Shown piece by piece: positions 42,124 through 50,164 of a stretch of 64,000 bases of DNA. Under the pieces are notes generated by a model that was not told where the DNA came from, made no database searches, and saw only the letters and a list, made by a program, of their open reading frames with translations. The stretch covers positions 728,953-792,952 of the forward strand of contig NZ_FWZX01000001.1 in assembly GCF_900177295.1 (NCBI RefSeq). Reading direction: 5' to 3'. Position 1 is the first letter of the stretch, and every line of letters begins with the position of its first letter. Made by a program: the position numbers and the translations under genes. Source of the DNA: Tistlia consotensis USBA 355. GTDB lineage: Bacteria; Pseudomonadota; Alphaproteobacteria; Kiloniellales; DSM-21159.

Positions 42124-43557
42124 ATGTCCCATCTCGCCACCACCGACGCGCTGTTCTACGAGCGGGCCGGCCTCGACCGCGACCGCCTGCAGGCCCTGGT
42201 CGACGATGCCCTGGGCGGCGCCGACGACGGCGAACTGTTCCTGGAGTACCGCCAGTCCGAGGCGCTGGGCTGGGACGACGGCCGGCTGAAGAGCGCCTCC
42301 TTCGACACCGCCCAGGGCTTCGGCCTGCGCTCGGTCGCCGGCGAGGCGGCGGGCTACGCCCATGCCAGCGAGCTCAGCGAGGACGCGGTCCGGCGTGCCG
42401 GCGAGACGGTCAAGGCAGTGCAGCGCGGCCACGGCGGCGTCATGGCCGCCGGCCCGGCCGGTACCAACCAGCGGCTCTACAGCGACGACAACCCGCTCAA
42501 CGCCCTGGCCTTCGAGACCAAGGTCAAGCTGCTCGGCGAGATCGACGCCTACGCCCGCGCCAGGGACCCCCGGGTCCGCCAGGTCTCGGCGGGGGTCTCC
42601 GGCAGCTGGCAGGCCGTGCAGATCCTGCGCGCCGGCGGCGAGCGCCTGGCCGACGTGCGGCCGCTGGTCCGGCTCAACGTCGCCGTGGTGATGGAGCAGG
42701 ACGGCCGCATGGAGACCGGCAGCCACGGCTTCGGCGGCCGCTTTTCCTACGACAAGCTGATCGACCCGGCCGAGTGGAGGGCCGGCGTCGACGAGGCGAT
42801 CCGCCAGGCGGTCGTCAACCTCTCCTCGATCGACGCGCCGGCTGGCGAGATGCCGGTCGTGCTGGCCTCGGGCTGGCCCGGCATCCTGCTGCACGAGGCG
42901 GTCGGCCACGGCCTGGAGGGCGACTTCAACCGCAAGAAGACCTCGGCCTTCGCCGGCCTGCTCGGCGAGCGGGTCGCCGCGCCCGGTGTCACGGTGGTCG
43001 ACGACGGCACCATCCCCGACCGGCGCGGCTCCCTGACCGTCGACGACGAGGGCACGCCCTCGGAGCGCACGGTGCTGATCGAGGACGGCAGGCTGGTCGG
43101 CTACATGCAGGACCGCCAGAACGCCCGCCTGATGGGCATGAAGCCGACCGGCAACGGCCGGCGCCAGTCCTTCGCCCACATCCCGATGCCGCGCATGACC
43201 AACACCATCATGCTGGGCGGCGACCGCGAGCCGGCCGAGCTGCTGGCCGGCGTCAAGAAGGGCCTCTACGCCGTCAACTTCGGCGGCGGCCAGGTCGACA
43301 TCACCAGCGGCAAGTTCACCTTCTCCTGCACCGAGGCCTACCTGATCGAGGACGGCAAGGTCGGGCCGGCGGTCAAGGGCGCGACGCTGATCGGCAACGG
43401 CCCCGACGTCATGACCAGGGTCGCGGCGATCGGCAACGACATGGCCCTCGACCCCGGCATCGGCACCTGCGGCAAGGAGGGCCAGGGCGTGCCGGTCGGC
43501 GTCGGCCAGCCCTCGCTGCTGATCTCCTCGATCACCGTCGGCGGCACGGCGGCGTGA
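42124..43557 (+). CDS. tldD: Metalloprotease TldD
   Basis: A 477-residue protein of the TldD/PmbA family, subunit of the TldD-TldE heterodimer that degrades unfolded peptides and matures microcin-like peptides. The zinc motif HEAVGHGLEGD (HExxxH, near residue 257) is intact. I place the start at ATG 42124; a longer frame adds 70 unconserved residues through the divergent promoter region. tldD near the ctaC operon is a common alphaproteobacterial arrangement. No tldE/pmbA is in the window. Confidence 0.94.
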   Translation: MSHLATTDALFYERAGLDRDRLQALVDDALGGADDGELFLEYRQSEALGWDDGRLKSASFDTAQGFGLRSVAGEAAGYAHASELSEDAVRRAGETVKAVQRGHGGVMAAGPAGTNQRLYSDDNPLNALAFETKVKLLGEIDAYARARDPRVRQVSAGVSGSWQAVQILRAGGERLADVRPLVRLNVAVVMEQDGRMETGSHGFGGRFSYDKLIDPAEWRAGVDEAIRQAVVNLSSIDAPAGEMPVVLASGWPGILLHEAVGHGLEGDFNRKKTSAFAGLLGERVAAPGVTVVDDGTIPDRRGSLTVDDEGTPSERTVLIEDGRLVGYMQDRQNARLMGMKPTGNGRRQSFAHIPMPRMTNTIMLGGDREPAELLAGVKKGLYAVNFGGGQVDITSGKFTFSCTEAYLIEDGKVGPAVKGATLIGNGPDVMTRVAAIGNDMALDPGIGTCGKEGQGVPVGVGQPSLLISSITVGGTAA

Positions 43558-43592
43558 AGCCGATCAGGCCGGCTGTCCACGACCATTGCCAA

Positions 43593-43700
43593 ATGGCTTC
43601 ATCCTGAGCCTGTCGAAGGGTGAAGCCATTCGGCTCCGTCCGTGCCGTCTTCGCTTCGCCCTTCGACAGGCTGTTCAGACAGGCTCAGGGTGAAGCGAAT
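43593..43700. repeat. Dispersed repeat family B: two facing copies of a CCTGAGCCTGTCGAAGGG-type element
   Basis: The first copy (about 43593-43629) contains CCTGAGCCTGTCGAAGGG framed by the inverted arms ATGGCTTCA and TGAAGCCAT. The second (about 43651-43700) is its reverse complement, CCCTTCGACAGGC...CAGGCTCAGGG, with 8 extra bases (TGTTCAGA) inside and its own flanking TTCGCTTC/GAAGCGAA arms. Similar short intergenic palindromes are widespread in proteobacteria. It lies between the convergent tldD and ridA and may end both transcripts. Confidence 0.75.
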
Positions 43701-43741
43701 CGGGAGCCGCGAAAGCGCAGGAAGCGAGCGCGGATGCCCGC

Positions 43742-44137
43742 TCAGCTCGCGGCCACGGCCTCGATCTCGACGACCCAGGCGGGATCGGCCAGGCCGGCGA
43801 CGACCAGCAGGGTCGAGGCCGGCGCGGCGCCGGCCAGTGCCGCGTCGCGCGCCGCGCGGTAGGCCGGCAGCAGGTCCTGGCGGGTCAGGTAGGCGTTGGT
43901 CCGCACCAGGTTCTCGGGGCCGAGGCCCTCGGCGTGCAGCAGCGCCAGCAGGTTGGCCCAGGCCTGGCGGATCTGGCCGGCCGCGTCCTCGGCCAGGGTG
44001 CCGTCCGGCGCCACGCCGACCTGCCCGGAGAACCAGACCCAGCGCCGGTGCGGCTCGACGCTGACCAGCTGGCTGTAGCGAGAGGCCGGGCGCGGCGCCC
44101 CCTGCGGATCGCCGTGTCGGTGGATCGTCTCGGCCAT
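43742..44137 (-). CDS. RidA-family enamine/imine deaminase
   Basis: A 131-residue protein of the YjgF/YER057c/UK114 family. The family pattern GQIRQAWANLLALL (near residue 52) and the segment ENLVRTNAYLT with the catalytic Arg (near 74) are visible. RidA members hydrolyse reactive 2-aminoacrylate-type enamines from PLP enzymes. It starts at ATG 44137 with GGAGGGGG 4-11 nt upstream. The C-terminal VVEIEAVAAS is normal. Confidence 0.9.
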   Translation of the reverse strand: MAETIHRHGDPQGAPRPASRYSQLVSVEPHRRWVWFSGQVGVAPDGTLAEDAAGQIRQAWANLLALLHAEGLGPENLVRTNAYLTRQDLLPAYRAARDAALAGAAPASTLLVVAGLADPAWVVEIEAVAAS

Positions 44138-44199
44138 GCTCCCCCTCCGGTCGAGAAATTTCCGGCGCGACCGCAATTTTCCGTTGCGCGTTAACCATC

Positions 44200-44310
44200 G
44201 CTTAATAACTCGCGCCTATGCTCCTGATTACGGTAGCCGTCCCCCAAACGCTACTGCTTCCCTCCAAACCCCAGGCAGAGCCGCGGCCCCCAACCGCGGC
44301 TCTACCGTTT
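44200..44310 (+). ncRNA. Candidate small RNA with C-rich loops and terminal hairpin
   Basis: Downstream of an AT-rich promoter-like stretch, the plus strand has two unpaired-looking C-rich stretches (GTCCCCCAAACG and TTCCCTCCAAACCCC), the second resembling anti-Shine-Dalgarno CCUCC loops of alphaproteobacterial small RNAs. They are followed by the perfect 10-bp stem AGAGCCGCGG / CCGCGGCTCT (44277-44303) with loop CCCCCAA and a short T-run (GTTTGT). No open frame fits. This is a structural inference. Confidence 0.35.
44277..44303 (+). terminator. GC-rich hairpin, probable terminator
   Basis: A perfect 10-bp stem with a 7-base loop, followed after three bases by GTTTGT. It would end a short plus-strand transcript from the AT-rich region upstream, before the permease gene at 44435. 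Confidence 0.5.
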
Positions 44311-44434
44311 GTGGCCTCCGCCGCCGCCTGCCGGCGGGCCCGGTTCCGGGCCCCGCCCCCGTTTCTTCGCTTGCCTGCGACTCCCGGCGGCAGCGTATAA
44401 GCGTGCCCGCGATGACGAGCTTCCGGATCCGGCG

Positions 44435-45760
44435 ATGAGCGCGCCCAGGGCGCGGCGCGACTGGCGGCAGGCGATGGCCGTCTACGGCACCCGGCGCATG
44501 CTGGCCGTGCTGCTGATGGGCTACGCCAGCGGCCTGCCGCTGCTGCTCGGCTTCTCGACGCTCAGCTACTGGATGGCCAAGGCCGGGGTCGACCTGACGA
44601 CGATCGGCCTGACCCTCTCGATCGGCACGCCCTACGCCTTCAAGTTCCTCTGGGCGCCGGCGCTCGACCACCTGCCGCTGCCCTTCTTCACGCGCCGCTT
44701 CGGCCACCGCCGCGGCTGGCTGATCGCGATCCAGCTGGCGCTGGCCGGCGCGATCGCCCTGGTCGGCCAGACCAACCCGGTCGCGGCGCCGCTCACGACC
44801 TTCCTGGCGGCCCTGCTGATGGCGACCCTCTCGGCGACCCAGGACATCGTCGTCGACGCCTACCGCATCGAGGTGCTGGACGAGGCGGAGCAGGGCGCCG
44901 GCGCGGCGACCACCCAGGCCGGCTACCGGATCGGCATGATCGTCGCCGGCGCCGGCGCGATCGGCCTGTCCGACTTCCTGTCCTGGGACCTGGTCTACCT
45001 GATCATGGCCGGGATGATGCTGCTCGGCCTGCTCGGCAGCGCGATCGGCCCGGAGCCGGCCCGGCCGCCGCGGCCGGCGGAATTCGCCCGCAAGCAGGGC
45101 GAGGCCCTGGTGCTGGCGCGGCTGCGCTACGCCGTCCTCGACCCCTTCCTCGACTTCATGGGCCGGCGCGGCTGGCTGGTGATCCTGCTGTTCGTGCTGC
45201 TCTACAAGTACGGCGACGCCGTCGCCGGCGCGATGCAGAACCCCTTCTTTCACGACCTCGGCTACAGCGGCGTCGAGATTGCGGGTGTCACCAAAGTCTT
45301 CGGCGTCCTTGCCACGCTGGCCGGAGTCTTCGCCGGTGGCGCCCTGGTGGCGCGCCTGGGGATCCTGCCGGCCCTCTTCGTCGGCGGCGTTCTCCAGGCC
45401 GCCACCAACCTGCTGTTCGCGGCCCAGGCCGCGATGCATCTGGACGGCGTGGCGACTCTGGCGGTCGTGGTCGGGGCCGACAACTTCACGGGCGGCCTCG
45501 GCTCGGCCGCCTTTGTCGCCTACCTCTCGAGCCTCTGCAACGTCGCCTTCACCGGCACGCAGTACGCGCTGCTGACCTCGCTGATGGCCTTCGGCCGGAC
45601 CCTCTTCGCGACCTCCAGCGGCTGGCTCGCCGCCGAGCTCGGCTGGGCCGGCTTCTACGTCTCGACCCTGGCCCTGGCGATCCCCGGCCTGCTGCTCCTG
45701 CTGCTGCTGATCCGGGTCTATCCGCCGAAGCCGGCCGCCGAGAGCTCCTCGACCGCCTGA
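44435..45760 (+). CDS. MFS permease, AmpG-like
   Basis: A 441-residue major facilitator with twelve hydrophobic segments. The N-terminal MLLMGYASGLPLLLGFSTLSYWMAKAGVDL-type stretch, the loop RRFGHRRGWL and the TQDIVVDAYRIE segment match the AmpG muropeptide permease family. AmpG imports anhydro-muropeptides for cell-wall recycling, but related members carry other solutes. The start at ATG 44435 is preceded by a short gap with weak SD. Its 3' end overlaps the convergent glycosyltransferase by 43 bases, which is unusual for this tight but generally non-overlapping region. Confidence 0.85.
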   Translation: MSAPRARRDWRQAMAVYGTRRMLAVLLMGYASGLPLLLGFSTLSYWMAKAGVDLTTIGLTLSIGTPYAFKFLWAPALDHLPLPFFTRRFGHRRGWLIAIQLALAGAIALVGQTNPVAAPLTTFLAALLMATLSATQDIVVDAYRIEVLDEAEQGAGAATTQAGYRIGMIVAGAGAIGLSDFLSWDLVYLIMAGMMLLGLLGSAIGPEPARPPRPAEFARKQGEALVLARLRYAVLDPFLDFMGRRGWLVILLFVLLYKYGDAVAGAMQNPFFHDLGYSGVEIAGVTKVFGVLATLAGVFAGGALVARLGILPALFVGGVLQAATNLLFAAQAAMHLDGVATLAVVVGADNFTGGLGSAAFVAYLSSLCNVAFTGTQYALLTSLMAFGRTLFATSSGWLAAELGWAGFYVSTLALAIPGLLLLLLLIRVYPPKPAAESSSTA

Positions 45761-46779
45761 CGCACCGCCGCGAGCGGGATCGCGGCCATCTGCCCCTCCG
45801 ACCCCGCGCCCCCGAAATCCTGGGCCCGCAGGATCCGGCCCCGCCCCCTGCCCTGGCCGGTCCAGGGCGCGAACTTGGCCGGCGCGGTCGGGCCGAACAG
45901 CGAGACCAGCGGCACGCCGGCGGCGGCGCAGAGGTGGCCCGGCCCGGCGTCGTTGGCGACCGCGACCCGGCAGCGCGCGGCCAGCGCCAGGGAGGCCAGC
46001 GGCGAGGCCTCCGGCATGCGCTCCAGCGGGAAGTCGGCGTCCGGCAGGATCGCCGCGATCCGCTCGCGCCAGCCCTGCTCCTGGGGACCGAGCAGGAAGG
46101 CCGGCGCCCAGCCGCCGGCGGCCGCCTCGGCGGCGAGCGCCAGGTAGCTCTCCAGCGGCCAGCACTTCAGCTTGCCGCCGGCCCCGGGGCAGAGCAGCAG
46201 GCGCCGCGGTCCCCCGGGCAGCGCCGCCGCGGCGGCCTCGGCCAGGGCCCGCGGCACCGCTACGCTGCCGGAAGGATCGAGCGGACCGCCGGCCGCACCC
46301 CAGCGCGCCACCGAGGCGAGCTCGAGCAGCTGGTCGACCATGCGCGGCGGCCGGCGCCGCGGCCCGCGCCGGTCCGAGAGCAACCAGCCGCCGGTCGCCG
46401 AGACGAAGCGGCGGTGGCGGATGCGGCGCAGGATCAGGGTGGTCAGGCCGCGCCGCTGGGTGTCGAGGATCAGGTCGAAGCGGCGGCCCGGCAGCGGCCG
46501 GCGCAGCAGCTCGCCGGCCCGCAGGCCGATGCCCTGGTCCTCCAGCACCTCGTCGAGCAGGCCCGCGACCGCCGGCGCCAGCTCGTGGGCGAAGACGGTC
46601 CGCCCCTTGCCGGCCAGCCAGGTGACCCGCGCCGCCGGCCAGGCCCGGCGCACGGCGCGCAGGAACGGCAGCTTCATCAGGCCGTCGCCGAGCAGGTCGA
46701 GGCCGACGTAGATCAGGACGCTCTCCGGATCGGGGCCGGGATCGGGGGCGGGCTCGGGATCGGGGCGGGGAGACGGCAT
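45718..46779 (-). CDS. Glycosyltransferase family 9 (heptosyltransferase-like)
   Basis: A 353-residue GT-B enzyme. The C-terminal sugar-nucleotide site VAVANDAGPGHLCAAAGVPLVSLFGPTAP (near residue 285-313) is the GT9 signature, and the LLLCPGAGGKLKCWP segment (near 195) is typical. Family members add ADP-heptose to the LPS core. The N-terminus has a repetitive PDPEPAPDPGPDPE tail of 19 residues. I use ATG 46779; the open frame beyond runs antisense to the macrodomain gene. It shares 43 bases with the convergent permease gene. Confidence 0.85.
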   Translation of the reverse strand: MPSPRPDPEPAPDPGPDPESVLIYVGLDLLGDGLMKLPFLRAVRRAWPAARVTWLAGKGRTVFAHELAPAVAGLLDEVLEDQGIGLRAGELLRRPLPGRRFDLILDTQRRGLTTLILRRIRHRRFVSATGGWLLSDRRGPRRRPPRMVDQLLELASVARWGAAGGPLDPSGSVAVPRALAEAAAAALPGGPRRLLLCPGAGGKLKCWPLESYLALAAEAAAGGWAPAFLLGPQEQGWRERIAAILPDADFPLERMPEASPLASLALAARCRVAVANDAGPGHLCAAAGVPLVSLFGPTAPAKFAPWTGQGRGRGRILRAQDFGGAGSEGQMAAIPLAAVRQAVEELSAAGFGG

Positions 46780-46815
46780 GGCGCGCCGCTTATGGCAGCG
46801 CCGGGCCACGCGGTC

Positions 46816-46821
46816 TAGACT
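46816..46821 (+). promoter_or_regulatory. Possible -10 element of a leaderless macrodomain mRNA
   Basis: TAGACT at 46816-46821 lies only 7 bases before the ATG at 46828, and no Shine-Dalgarno sequence is present between them. If used, transcription would begin at or next to the start codon. A -35 is poor (TGGCAG at 46793-46798). Confidence 0.35.
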
Positions 46822-46827
46822 GGCGCC

Positions 46828-47340
46828 ATGACCGCGACGCGCCTGGAGCTGCACGCCGGGGACATCACCCGGCTCGCCGTCGACGCCATCGTCAACGCCG
46901 CCAACGGCCGGCTGATCCCCGGCGGCGGGGTCGACGGCGCGATCAACCGCGCGGCCGGGCCGGAGCTGGCCCGGGCGATGGCAGCGCACGGCGGCTGCCC
47001 GACCGGCGAGGCGCGGATCACCCCCGGCTTCCGCCTGCCGGCGCGCTACGTCATCCACACGGTCGGCCCGGTCTGGCACGGCGGCGGCAGCGGCGAGGAC
47101 GCGCTGCTGGCCTCGGCCTACCGCAGCAGCCTGGCGCTGGCGCTGCAGCACGGCCTCGCCAGCATCGCCTTCCCGGCGATCTCGACCGGCGTCTACGGCT
47201 TCCCGCCGGAGCGCGCCGCCGACATCGCCATCGCCACGGTCCGCGACTGGACCGCCGCCCATCCGGGCCTGGAGCGGGTCGTGTTCTGCGTCTTCGGTCC
47301 CGAGGCCGAGACGATCTACCGCGACAGACTGTCTTCCTGA
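46828..47340 (+). CDS. Macrodomain protein (O-acetyl-ADP-ribose deacetylase, YmdB-like)
   Basis: A 170-residue stand-alone macrodomain. The ADP-ribose site is visible as [25 protein letters not shown] (near residue 20-44; Asn-Ala-Ala-Asn, GGG-V-D) and the second loop as [12 protein letters not shown] (near 113). Such enzymes hydrolyse O-acetyl-ADP-ribose or remove ADP-ribose from proteins or nucleic acids. It is divergent from the glycosyltransferase gene (48 nt). Confidence 0.92.
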   Translation: MTATRLELHAGDITRLAVDAIVNAANGRLIPGGGVDGAINRAAGPELARAMAAHGGCPTGEARITPGFRLPARYVIHTVGPVWHGGGSGEDALLASAYRSSLALALQHGLASIAFPAISTGVYGFPPERAADIAIATVRDWTAAHPGLERVVFCVFGPEAETIYRDRLSS

Positions 47341-47381
47341 TGTCATCAGAAAGAGGCTGAAGAGCCGGTCCGGAGACACTA

Positions 47382-47396
47382 TGTTGCACTGCAACA
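47382..47396 (+). promoter_or_regulatory. PhaR-like operator upstream of the acyl-CoA synthetase fusion
   Basis: A perfect inverted repeat TGTTGC-ACT-GCAACA. It resembles the TTGCTGCACTGCAA-type sites bound by PhaR, the polyhydroxyalkanoate repressor of alphaproteobacteria. It lies 26 bases before the start of a gene that makes acyl-CoA, so repression by PhaR is plausible. No phaR or pha gene is in the window. Confidence 0.45.
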
Positions 47397-47422
47397 AAAC
47401 TCTGGCAGGCGACTAGACGACC

Positions 47423-50137
47423 ATGAGCGTGCGCAACCTCGACCGGCTGTTCAAGCCGACCTCCCTCGCGCTGATCGGCGCCAGCAAGCGGCCCGACTCG
47501 GTCGGCCGCGTGGTCGCCCGCAACCTGTTCAACGGCGGCTTCGACGGGCCGATCATGCCGGTCCACCCGAAGCATCCGGCGATCGAGGGCACCCTCGCCT
47601 ACCCCTCGGTCGCCGACCTGCCGATCGCGCCCGACCTGGCGGTGATCTGCACGCCGCCGGACAGCGTGCCGGAGCTGGTCGCCGAGCTCGGCGCACGCGG
47701 CACGCGAGCCGCGGTGGTGATCACCGCCGGCTTCGGCGAGGGCGGCAACGAGGCCGGCGCCGCGCGGCGCCAGCGCCTGCTCGACGCCGCCCGGCCGCAC
47801 ACCCTGCGCATCGTCGGGCCGAACTGCGTCGGCGTGCTGCTGCCGCGGCTCGGCATCGACGCCAGCTTCAGCCACATCGCCGCCGCGCCCGGCGACCTCG
47901 CCTTCCTGACCCAGTCCGGCGCCATGGTCACGGCGATGCTCGACTGGGCGGCGCCACGCGGCATCGGCTTCTCCCAGGTCGTCTCGCTCGGCGACATGAC
48001 CGACGTCGACTTCGGCGACCTGCTCGACTACCTGGCGGTCGATCCGGGCACCCGGGCGATCCTGCTCTACGTCGAGGGCGTGACCAACGCGCGCAAGTTC
48101 ATGTCGGCCTGCCGAGCCGCCTCGCGCGCCAAGCCGGTCATCGTCATCAAGGGCGGCCGCCACGCCGAGGGCGCCAAGGCGGCCTCGTCGCACACCGGCG
48201 CGCTGGCCGGCTCCGACGCGGTCTACGAGGCCGCCTTCCGGCGCGCCGGCGCCCTGCGCGTGCAGACCCTGGAGGAGCTGTTCGACGCCGCCGAGACCCT
48301 GGCGACCGCCAGCCCGGCGCGACGCGGCGCGGCCGACCGCCTGGCGATCCTGACCAACGGCGGCGGCCCCGGCGTGCTGGCGACCGACGCCTTGATCGAC
48401 CAGGGCGGCCGCCTGGCCGAGCTGGCGCCCGAGACCATCGCGACGCTCGACGCCGCCCTGCCGGCGACCTGGAGCCGCGGCAACCCGGTCGACATCATCG
48501 GCGACGCGCCGGGCAGCCGCTATTCGGCAGCCCTCGAGGCGCTGCTCGCCGATCCCGGCGTCGACGCCGTGCTGGTGATGAACTGCCCGACGGCGGTCGC
48601 CGATCCCGGCGAGGCGGCCGGCGCGGTGATCGAGACGGTGCAGGCCGCCCGCGCCCGCGAGATCCGCCGGCCGGTCTTCACCAACTGGCTCGGCGACCCG
48701 GCGGCGCAGGCCTCGCGCCGGCTGTTCGCCGCCAACCGCCTGCCGACCTACGACACGCCGGAGCGGGCGATCCGCGCGGTCATGCACCTGGTGCGCTACC
48801 GCCGCGGCCAGGAGGAGCTGCTCGAGACCGTGCCCTCGATCCCCGAGGGCCACCAGCCCGACACCCAGGGTGCGCGCGAGATCCTGCGCCGCGCCCAGGA
48901 CGAGCAGCGGACCTGGCTGACCGAGCCCGAGGCCAAGCGGATACTGGAGTGCTACGGCATCCCGACGGTGCGCACGCGCACCGCGGCGACGGTCGACGAG
49001 GCCGTCCAGGTCGCCGGCGAGCTCGGCTATCCGGTCGCGCTCAAGATCCTGTCGCCGGACATCACCCACAAGTCGGACATCGGCGGCGTCGCCCTCGACC
49101 TGGAGAGCGAGGCCGACCTGCGCACCCACGGCGAGGCGATCCTGCGCCGCGCCCGCGAGGCCAAGCCGGACGCCCGCATCGACGGCTTCTCGGTGCAGGA
49201 GATGTGCCGCCGGCCCGGCGCCATCGAGCTGATCCTCGGCCTGGTCGAGGACCACCAGTTCGGCCCGGCGGTCCTGTTCGGCCAGGGCGGCACGGCGGTC
49301 GAGGTGGTCAAGGACAAGGCGATCGGCCTGCCGCCGCTGAACCTGCGCCTCGCCCGCTCGCTGATGGCCGAGACCCGGATCTACCGCCTGCTCAGCGGCT
49401 ACCGCGACACGCCGCCGGCCGACCTGGAGGCCATCGCCCTCGCGCTGGTGCGCCTCTCGGAGCTGGCCGCCGAGCTGGCCGAGGTGGCGGAGGTCGACAT
49501 CAACCCCCTGCTCGCCGACAGCAAGGGCGTCATCGCCCTCGACGCGCGGGTCAAGGTCAAGCCGAAGGAGGCCGTGGACCCGACGGTCTCGCCGGCCGCG
49601 CGCCTGGCGATCCGGCCCTACCCCAAGGCGCTGGAGCAGGAGGGCACGCTGCTCGACGGCACGACGGTCAAGATCCGCCCGGTCAAGCCGGAGGACGAGC
49701 CGGCGGTCCAGGAGCTCTATCGCCACCTGACGCCGGAGGACATGCGCCTGCGCTTCTTCGCGCCGAAGGCCGAGATCGGCCACGAGTCGGCGGCGCGCAT
49801 GACCCAGATCGACTACGACCGCGAGATGGCCCTGGTCGGCCTCTTCCCCGACGAGCCGGGCCAGATCTTCGGCCTGGCCCGGATCGCCGCCGACCCCGAC
49901 GGCCGCACCGCCGAGTATGCCGTCGCCGTGCGCTCGGCGATCAAGGGGCGCGGCCTGGGCTTCCTGCTGATGCGCCGGATCCTCGACTACGCCCAGCGCC
50001 GCGGCATCAAGGAGGTCCACGGCGACGTCCTGACCGAGAACCGCCGGATGCTTCAGATCTGCGGCGAGCTCGGCTTCGAGCGCCGCCTCGACCCGCAGGA
50101 CAGCCAGGTCGTCAAGGTCGTCAAGACCTTCGAGTAG
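47423..50137 (+). CDS. NDP-forming acyl-CoA synthetase fused to a GNAT acetyltransferase (Pat-like)
   Basis: A 904-residue protein. Order: CoA-binding Rossmann domain (about 10-140), succinyl-CoA ligase-like domains with the phospho-His region SSHTGALAGSDAVYEAAF (His near 255), ATP-grasp domain (about 480-700, AKRILECYGIPTVRT then HKSDIGGVALD), and a C-terminal GNAT domain (about 735-904, with RGLGFLLMRRIL as acetyl-CoA loop). The layout is that of protein lysine acetyltransferases of the Pat/YfiQ type, in which the synthetase part is often inactive; here the His is present, so catalysis (acetate or acyl-CoA ligation) cannot be excluded. A palindromic PhaR-like site precedes it. Confidence 0.92.
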   Translation: MSVRNLDRLFKPTSLALIGASKRPDSVGRVVARNLFNGGFDGPIMPVHPKHPAIEGTLAYPSVADLPIAPDLAVICTPPDSVPELVAELGARGTRAAVVITAGFGEGGNEAGAARRQRLLDAARPHTLRIVGPNCVGVLLPRLGIDASFSHIAAAPGDLAFLTQSGAMVTAMLDWAAPRGIGFSQVVSLGDMTDVDFGDLLDYLAVDPGTRAILLYVEGVTNARKFMSACRAASRAKPVIVIKGGRHAEGAKAASSHTGALAGSDAVYEAAFRRAGALRVQTLEELFDAAETLATASPARRGAADRLAILTNGGGPGVLATDALIDQGGRLAELAPETIATLDAALPATWSRGNPVDIIGDAPGSRYSAALEALLADPGVDAVLVMNCPTAVADPGEAAGAVIETVQAARAREIRRPVFTNWLGDPAAQASRRLFAANRLPTYDTPERAIRAVMHLVRYRRGQEELLETVPSIPEGHQPDTQGAREILRRAQDEQRTWLTEPEAKRILECYGIPTVRTRTAATVDEAVQVAGELGYPVALKILSPDITHKSDIGGVALDLESEADLRTHGEAILRRAREAKPDARIDGFSVQEMCRRPGAIELILGLVEDHQFGPAVLFGQGGTAVEVVKDKAIGLPPLNLRLARSLMAETRIYRLLSGYRDTPPADLEAIALALVRLSELAAELAEVAEVDINPLLADSKGVIALDARVKVKPKEAVDPTVSPAARLAIRPYPKALEQEGTLLDGTTVKIRPVKPEDEPAVQELYRHLTPEDMRLRFFAPKAEIGHESAARMTQIDYDREMALVGLFPDEPGQIFGLARIAADPDGRTAEYAVAVRSAIKGRGLGFLLMRRILDYAQRRGIKEVHGDVLTENRRMLQICGELGFERRLDPQDSQVVKVVKTFE

Positions 50138-50164
50138 CGGGCCGGGCGCGGAGCCCGCAGCCTG

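Larger units (their letters stand above)
44138..44434. other. Intergenic region with AT-rich promoter zone
   Basis: 297 bases between divergent ridA and the permease gene. The 44171-44215 part is AT-rich and contains GTTAACCATCGCTTAATAAC, likely a promoter zone for either strand. It also holds the possible small RNA and its hairpin described separately. Short frames here have no coding character. Confidence 0.5.

Noticed and set aside
43620..43862. Short plus-strand frame over the repeat and ridA end
   Set aside because: It is made of dispersed repeat sequence and the antisense of ridA.
50137..50158. GCGGGC/GCCCGC hairpin between the acyl-CoA synthetase fusion and the lyase gene
   Set aside because: Only a 6-bp stem with a 10-base loop and no T-run; expected by chance at this GC content.
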